A stretch of 64,000 nucleotides of DNA from Ctena decussata (lineage: Eukaryota; Mollusca; Bivalvia; Lucinida; Lucinidae). The notes below the pieces were generated by a model. That model was not told the DNA's origin. It searched no databases and saw only the letters and a program-made list of their open reading frames with translations. The stretch is from assembly GCA_963989385.1 (NCBI GenBank), contig OZ022503.1, positions 52,202,858 through 52,266,857 of the forward strand. The letters run 5' to 3'. The stretch's first letter is position 1; each line of letters starts with the position of its first letter. Both the position numbers and the translations under genes were made by a program. Shown here piece by piece: positions 57,930 to 64,000 of this stretch.

Positions 57930-58165
57930 ATATTCATATTAATTATCTAAATACTAATATAACAACACCAAATTTTATATTCATATCAATTATTTAAATA
58001 ATACAACACCACCAAATTTTATATTCATATTAATTATTTAAATACTAATATAACAACACCAAATTTCATATTCATATTACTTATTTAAATACTAATATAA
58101 CAACATCAAATTTTATATCCATATTAATTATTTAAATACTAATAGAACAACACCAAATTTACTGT
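57930..58165 (-). repeat. AT-rich tandem repeat, about 58 bp unit
   Basis: Four units of AATACTAATATAACAACACC, AAATTTTATATTCATATT and AATTATTTA within the intron. Confidence 0.88.
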
Positions 58166-58894
58166 GACACAGACAACCTTTTTTCAGTGTCTTTAAACCC
58201 ATGAAAGTTTGCAGTGAATATGATGAAATGAATAAAAGGAACCAGAGTGAACACTATATAAAAGATATTTTGTGTTATCATGAAACTGACAGTTTATAAA
58301 TGTTGGACTGTTGGTGCTTTGAATTTACACGGCTGCAATGTTCTTTTTGTAGGTTTGTTTAATCGCTTACAGTAAAGTATTCGTGACGTTGCCGCTTATT
58401 TTAACACATTTCAATATCATGTCAATAAATTCATTACCAAAACGTAGAAAGGATATTGCAACGAGCAAATTGATTAGGGCAATATAAACATAATATTGCA
58501 TAGAGAAGTTTCTGTGTTACTAAGAAACACTAAACTAAGACTTAGCTACACCTGCAAATAATCCAAATTTGTAGCAGCAAGACCTCAAACGATTTTTACA
58601 AATACTTTAAAAATACTGTTTTAAATAGCAATGGCATAAAGTGACTACTATTTTGACCACATACTGTGGGTCATTTAGTTTCTACGCACTTGGTTAATTA
58701 TTCGAAATGACCTGTCGCGGCCTGTCAGTCAAAATGTGCATTGACCAGTCAAATAAGGTAAAATTCTCGGACAGACAAATGCACTTGTATGTTTGTCCCA
58801 TTAGTTTCTTTTGTAAAATATACTGACAAATTAGAAAGTCGGAACGATAAGCGCGTTCGAGTGAGGTCAACTGTTGAATCATCCAGGAGCTTAC

Positions 58895-59008
58895 TTTGTT
58901 CACAATGTGTTCCCGTATATCCCACTACACATCGACACGTAAATGAGTTGACATCGTCTTCACAGGAGCCACCATTTTGACATGTTACACCATCGCAGTC
59001 ATCTACAT
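58895..59008 (-). CDS. EGF-like domain exon 1 (most N-terminal seen)
   Basis: 114 bp, acceptor ATTACAG, donor GTAAGC, phase 1-1. DVDDCDGVTCQNGGSCEDDV then NSFTCRCVVGYTGTHCEQ. Earlier exons must lie upstream, beyond the retrotransposon or the window. Confidence 0.92.
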
Positions 59009-59239
59009 CTGTAATATAACTTGACGTTTTAATTGAATGGATATACCTCAATGTTTTTCCTACTATTTAATCAATACAGCTTTTATTACTTCCTGTTTGC
59101 TTCCATGGACAAACAAGTCCTCCCTAAATGGGATTTATTCTTGAAATAAACGACAAACTGAATATACTAAACACATGCTTTTGATTCTCGTAGTGGTTCT
59201 TTGCGTAAATTTATAAAGTTATAGCCGTTCGTTGATTTA

Positions 59240-61583
59240 AGGTGAGAAGATACACATTCAGGGGTTCAACTCTGTCATTTTCTCTTTGGCTTCCCTGTTA
59301 CGAAATGGATCTAATCGTCCACTATGTCGTCGAGATTATTTTAATCCTTTCAATCAGTAAGGCTACAGTTTTTAGGGTAACTGTGGTAATAAAACATTTA
59401 CGGAAATTGTGGCTACGTTATGCATGGGTTGTTTGTGAATACCTCTCGTGGACAGCATATTGCATGATTTTAAGGTGAATACCTGCACGAGTCTTTTGAT
59501 TGTGGAAAGCGCTTTGCATGATTTTAATGTGAGACGCATAGTATTTATACGCCTATCTTTTAATGAAAAGTTAGACGTGGCTGTTTAATTCTTGATGGAT
59601 GTTATATTGTTGTGTGCCCAGATTCTGTGTTAAGACCTAGAAGGGTAAGATTTTATTATATTTATTTAGAATAGTTTGGCTAAGAATGAAAAATGTGACT
59701 TCTGATTGATATGGTATGATTATATGTGTCGACTGATTTGATTTTGTTGGCAGTGATCAGGCTGCGCATGTGTCGACCGATTTTGTTAGTAAGCATGCTG
59801 CGCATAATATTTGTATATTAGGAAGTTTTGTAAATTTCGGAAATAGTTTATATCACTGATGTTGGTTGCAATGGTGTGCGTCTATTTGACGTCCAGTGAC
59901 GTCAATTGCATTCATGTTATTCATGTGACGTCAGTTGCATTCATGTTATTGCGACGTCAGCACTTTTATATTAGTTTCACTGGTGTCCAGTGACGTCAAT
60001 TGCATTCATATTATTCATGTGACGTCAGTTGCATTCATGTTATTCATATGAAGTCAGTTGCATCATGTTATTGCGACGTCAGCACTTTTTATATTAGTTT
60101 CACGTATACGTGGCCTATAGAAGTAGATTGATTTGTAATGGAACTAATTTATATACTCGTGACGTCAATTGACGCCATAGCATGCACCGCATTAAGGGTT
60201 TTTTCCATAAGTTATAATGGTAGCATTTGGTCACCATGCGTTTGATTTGCCTTCATTAGACGGCGTCATATGGTATAACATCATTGATGTCATGATGTCA
60301 GATCAAACGTTATGATCCCAAATGTGTGAGAAACGATTATTCAGCTATTATATTCTATTGCAAATGGTATTACGCTTAGTTTAAAGAAATGAATTAAAAC
60401 ATATGCGAGTTAGATTTTGGTCAATCAATTTAATGTAAATAGGACATTGTTTAGATTATTCATGTTTTATGTTTAGATTATTCATGTTTTATGTGGGGTA
60501 TGTCATGGTAATGCCTGTTGACGTCAGTATACTTCTTGACAATGTTTGACGTCAGATCCTTTGACGCACATGCGTGGTAGAATCTACGTTTCTTCATTGG
60601 CGGAAGTAGTAAGCACAATTTTGGCTTTGCATCGTGAGCGCGAGTTGTGTCTAGTGACACGGCTGGCGTGTGCACGTTATGCTCGGCATTCGCCGAGGGC
60701 GTTGTATGGTATTTCCAAGACAGGCCCACGTCTTACGTATTGTTATTATGTAGTTACAATGTATTAAGTGTAAGTTCGTTATTTTTAGGCACATCAAGTC
60801 CGGCAGTCAGCTGTTAGGGCTTAGAGCCACGTCTCACCTGGAGATGCGATATACGTCTCCAGGTTAATACCAACCCGGGTAGAGGCAGTTACAACGCCGT
60901 TTGTGCATGGTTCCCAAGCAGAGGCGGGAAGCACAAAATGTAGGCGGAAGTGGTTAGCACAGTTTTGCCAGATTCTGTGATAAGATCTGAAGGTCACATC
61001 AAGTGTGGGACAGTGTTCGTCCACTAAGGTGTTTTAATATATATAGACTGGTCCCTGGTACGATCCAGGGAGCGACCAGTATATAATCGTGCACGTGTTA
61101 ATAAGAGTTGGTGTTCCTCATGATATATGGACTGGCCCATGACATGATCCAGGGAACGACGAATTGAAGTCTACCAACATAAGGCCTTGTTTTTTTGTAT
61201 GAGCTCAAACTAACGTTTTTTGTCCTTTGTGTTTTCCTTTAGTTCATGGCGCTGAGCCGAGTACGGTGTTGACGTCAGACGGTAATCTATTTGCGTATTG
61301 TACGCAAATCGATTACAGATTTGAAACAAACACCTTACTTGGGCCAGCGACATGAACTGATATGTGTTGTATATTATTGTAATTGTGACAGTTGTAAATT
61401 GTATTGTTGTATATAGAATTTACATTATATATAAACTTAAAAAAATTCTAACGTTGTTAGAGTTTCCTTGTTAGTGTATTACACTAGTAGATAACCCTTT
61501 AACCGGAAGTCACCCTCCGCCGTCCTGGCGACGCATAAGGCTCTACACCCGTGTCGACCGTGTGTAAAACCTTCTGCGTAACA
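59240..61583 (+). mobile_element. 5' LTR region of a Ty3/gypsy element
   Basis: The right border is set by ...GTAACA followed by a primer-binding site TGGTGTCATGAAGTAACGGG at 61585. A TATA-like box (TTATATATAAACTT) is at 61425-61438. The left border cannot be placed without the 3' LTR; start given is only a limit. Internal direct repeats include CAGATTCTGTG (59620 and 60970) and GATCCAGGGA (61062 and 61146). Confidence 0.55.
59896..60115 (+). promoter_or_regulatory. Tandem array of TGACGTCA (CRE-type) sites
   Basis: Two imperfect units of about 90-110 bp (TGACGTCAATTGCATTCAT, TGTGACGTCAGTTGCATTC, GCGACGTCAGCACTTTT, ATATTAGTTTCAC). TGACGTC recurs again near 60161, 60519, 60547, 61272 and 62349. 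The 8-mer is the binding site of CREB/ATF proteins; use as LTR enhancer is inferred. Confidence 0.6.
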
Positions 61584-61584
61584 T

Positions 61585-61604
61585 GGTGTCATGAAGTAAC
61601 GGGA
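61585..61604 (+). other. Candidate primer-binding site
   Basis: TGGTGTCATGAAGTAACGGG one base after the presumed LTR end. TGG pairs with the CCA end of a tRNA. The tRNA species was not identified. Confidence 0.55.
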
Positions 61605-62533
61605 TTTGATTTCCGGTTAATATCTGCCAGTGTAAGACATTGACAATATATACAGAATCTAGGCACAATTTTGTCAGACATTTTTTTTTTATTATTGACT
61701 TTCTGATTGTTCTTTTCTAAGGTGACGTAAGGATGTTTGTAAGGCTGTGAATTTTAGGGGAGCAATTTTGCCACTAAATTCTTGTAAATGTAACCTACAC
61801 TCAATTAAGGTCAACTATCCTTATTCCCTGCATGATTAAGTGCGATAGCCCATGCATTAATTTGTGATAGAATGTAACAGGTTGCATATCTGAGTGGGGA
61901 AACTGAGGTATATAGACCTGAATTGTCTTGGCACGGATGATACATATTTAGTCTAAGGTCCGTTTGAGTACCTTGGCACTGCTGTTGCATGACAATCTGT
62001 TAGTTCATTAATTCAAACGTTTGTACGTAGTCGTAACCGTTACTGAGGTCCATTTTATGTCCTGATTTAGTAACGTAGGTCACTCGTAACGTTATATGAT
62101 ATCGTTACAATGAATTAAACCTAATAGCGGAATCTTAAGTTTGATTTACCGTTGGTATCTTATATGGTTTTGTAAGGTAGGACGTACAGTTGTCGTGTCA
62201 GTGTTAATACGTTGCGTTACATACGTTACGTTTGTATATCCGATACGCTAGATCAAGTTGGGCGTAATTGTATGTGGGTTATTTACGTCATCTAATTACG
62301 TCATCTAATAGTGAAAAGTAATTCTCGGCAAAGTCAACGTCAGTTTATGACGTCATTTCCGGTCTGTTATCAACGTAACTTTAATAGCTACGTCTAGATC
62401 GCGACTATACTAATTAATCAACGTTTTAGTTGGATTAGTTTGTTATTATTTTTGTTAACGTTTTAGTTAACGTGTGTGACTATAAGTGAACGTCGGTTTC
62501 AGTTAAATTAACGTGAGCTTTACGTTAAGCGTC
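61605..62533 (+). other. Retrotransposon leader
   Basis: Region between primer-binding site and gag. It has many CGTTA/TAACG words (for example TAACGTTTTAGTTAACG near 62420-62470), but no open frame. Confidence 0.5.
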
Positions 62534-64000
62534 ATGGATCAGTTAGTTAAGACGGGAAGGGAGTTAGGTTATGAAGGGCAGGCATTGCAGGAATTTGTTA
62601 AGCAACAGCAAGAGACTGAGAGGGCAGAAAGGCACGCGGTAAGGGAACTTGATAAGGAAAAGATTGCGCAGGCCGATAAAGACAGGGAAATTGAGTTAGC
62701 TAAGATCGCAGCGGAGAAAGAGAGGATCGCGCAAGCCGAAAAAGATAGGGAAATTGAATTGGCTAGGATCGCGACGGAAGAAGCTAAGATTGCGGCGGAT
62801 AGGGAAATCGAGATGGCGCGGATTGAAAGTATAGAGCGGCAAGCCGAGAAAGATAGGGAAGCTAGGTTGTATCAAGTCGAAAGCGATAAGGAAGCAAAGT
62901 TGTCGAGCGAAGTTGAGTTAGAAAAGTTGAAGTATAGTTTTGAATTGCAGCAACGCGAGTTAAAGAATCAGATAGATTTGCAGAAGGTAACGTTCAGAGT
63001 TGAATTAGAAAAACAGAAGGCTGAAAAGTTAGCGCATGCGCGAGATCCCAAATTACCGTATTTTGATGAAAGTAAGGACAAAATGGATAGTTACTTATCA
63101 AGGTTTGAGAAATACGCGACGGCGAATAAATGGGATAAAAACGTTTGGGCTGCATATTTAAGCGCATTACTTAAAGGTCGCGCGCTTGATGTCTATGATA
63201 GATTGTCTGTAGATGATGCAGCGGATTATGACAAGTTGAAAGATGCGTTGTTAAAGAATTTTGATATGACTGAACGCGGATTTAGGAAGAAATTTCGCTA
63301 TGATAGGCCTGAAAAGTCCGAAACGTTTATTCAGTTTAGTAGTAGACTTAGGTCGTATCTTAATAAATGGTTGAAAATGGCGAAGGTAGACCAGTCTTAT
63401 GAAGCTGTTTGCGATTTTTTCGCTAGAGATCAGTTTTTAGAATCCTGTAGTAAAGAACTATATGTTCATTTGAAACCGAAAACATTCACGAATCTAGGTG
63501 AGATGGCTAGGGAAGCAGATTTATTTGCAGAAGCACGTGGCGGTGTCTACGCTTGTGTTAATAAGGGGCAGCGTGATAGTAAGGGCGTAACTCAGAGTAG
63601 ATCTGATAATAAGCCGAGTGCGAAGCCAGAGATAAAATGTAGTATTTGTGGTAAGGGACATTTAACATATAAATGTTTTAAGAATCCCGATAGGAAGCAA
63701 GCATATAGTGCGGAGGTAGGTGCAAGTGCAAGCGGGTATAGCGGAAGTAAGGGGAGTAGTTATGCACCGAAAGATGAGACACAAAGATCACATAGTAAGA
63801 GCGATACTGTGCAGACGAAGGGTAGTAATTCAGATCGTGGCCGTGGTCGGGGTTATTCCCGCGGACGTGGTCGGGGTGGCGGACATCAAATGAGCTTTTG
63901 TAAAACTACAATGAATAGGTCTCATGAAATTGAAGGTCTCTATAAGAGTAAGGAAGAAAGTCCATTAATCAATGATAACGTGGATAGGGAAGGTGTCTGT
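62534..64000 (+). CDS. Ty3/gypsy Gag polyprotein with SCAN-like domain (open at window end)
   Basis: ATG at 62534 after an in-frame-stop-rich leader. The frame is open for 489 codons to the last base. Residues 30-165 are a charged coiled coil with recurring EKDREIELA units. A capsid region follows (PKLPYFDESKDKMDSYLSRF, near 175). Residues 242-328 resemble the SCAN fold (FRKKFRYDRPEKSETFIQF, then ARDQFLESCSKELYVHL). A zinc knuckle CSICGKGHLTYKC is at 369-381, with one residue fewer between the second Cys and His than the usual CX2CX4HX4C. RGRGRGYSRGRGRGGG lies near 435-450. SCAN-like Gags belong to the Gmr1-like group of Ty3/gypsy. No stop or shift is seen, so the copy may be young. Confidence 0.9.
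   Translation, partial: MDQLVKTGRELGYEGQALQEFVKQQQETERAERHAVRELDKEKIAQADKDREIELAKIAAEKERIAQAEKDREIELARIATEEAKIAADREIEMARIESIERQAEKDREARLYQVESDKEAKLSSEVELEKLKYSFELQQRELKNQIDLQKVTFRVELEKQKAEKLAHARDPKLPYFDESKDKMDSYLSRFEKYATANKWDKNVWAAYLSALLKGRALDVYDRLSVDDAADYDKLKDALLKNFDMTERGFRKKFRYDRPEKSETFIQFSSRLRSYLNKWLKMAKVDQSYEAVCDFFARDQFLESCSKELYVHLKPKTFTNLGEMAREADLFAEARGGVYACVNKGQRDSKGVTQSRSDNKPSAKPEIKCSICGKGHLTYKCFKNPDRKQAYSAEVGASASGYSGSKGSSYAPKDETQRSHSKSDTVQTKGSNSDRGRGRGYSRGRGRGGGHQMSFCKTTMNRSHEIEGLYKSKEESPLINDNVDREGVC

Larger units (their letters stand above)
42539..59008 (-). other. Gene model: multi-EGF single-pass membrane protein (3' part)
   Basis: Exons on the minus strand at 58895-59008, 57761-57874, 52448-52561, 51182-51295, 50159-50269 (EGF-like), optional 49598-49627, 48238-48291 (stalk), 45364-45475 (membrane), 44333-44554 and 42539-42827 (cytoplasm). 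All borders are GT-AG and every phase agrees. The 5' end lies beyond 59008, possibly outside the window. By layout it is a cell-surface adhesion or signalling protein; the family (Notch-ligand-like, fibropellin-like, other) cannot be fixed from this part. Confidence 0.85.

Overview
This is a window of animal nuclear DNA, most likely from a marine bivalve mollusc. The genes have spliced exons with GT-AG borders, there is no operon structure, and most of the sequence is decayed transposable elements, palindromic MITEs, tRNA-derived SINEs and satellite arrays of the kind common in bivalve genomes. The species is inference only. One run of 200 N (36261-36460) marks an assembly gap.

Three host loci can be supported. 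(1) 7477-11660, plus strand: a Toll-like receptor with signal peptide, leucine-rich repeats, LRR C-terminal cap, transmembrane helix and a TIR domain split by an intron. It carries a one-base frameshift near 8571. (2) 42539-59008, minus strand: the 3' part of a single-pass membrane protein with at least five calcium-binding EGF-like domains, each on its own phase 1-1 exon, then a Thr-rich stalk, a membrane helix and a Tyr/Ser-rich cytoplasmic tail with an NPVY motif. (3) 21344-36667, minus strand: a second stalk, membrane helix, acidic Ser-rich tail and terminal exon with the same pattern of intron phases, but no EGF exon of its own that I can see. It is either a tandem paralogue whose ectodomain is missing or an alternative 3' cassette of gene 2.

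The rest is layered mobile DNA, and several insertions can be dated relative to each other by target-site duplications. 0.5-5.1 kb: a LINE split by a TA-flanked element and a Ty3/gypsy pol split by a 1.2 kb Harbinger-like element, followed by a SINE. 12-15.5 kb: a roughly 160 bp satellite broken by a mariner, itself broken by an element carrying a hammerhead ribozyme. 16-21.3 kb: palindromes, a LINE fragment and a 1.3 kb inverted-repeat element. 21.6-25.4 kb: two tandem arrays, one built of short palindromes. 26.5-32.2 kb: two large inverted-repeat elements in an intron of locus 3. 38-49 kb: MITEs and retro-insertions in introns of locus 2. 54-57 kb: an inverted-repeat-bounded block of two satellites. 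59.2-64 kb: the 5' end of a Ty3/gypsy element with an open SCAN-like gag reading frame that runs off the window.

No prokaryote-type system, CRISPR array or rRNA was seen. The observations most worth checking are the paired C-terminal cassettes, the hammerhead ribozymes and the palindromic GTGATATCAC array.
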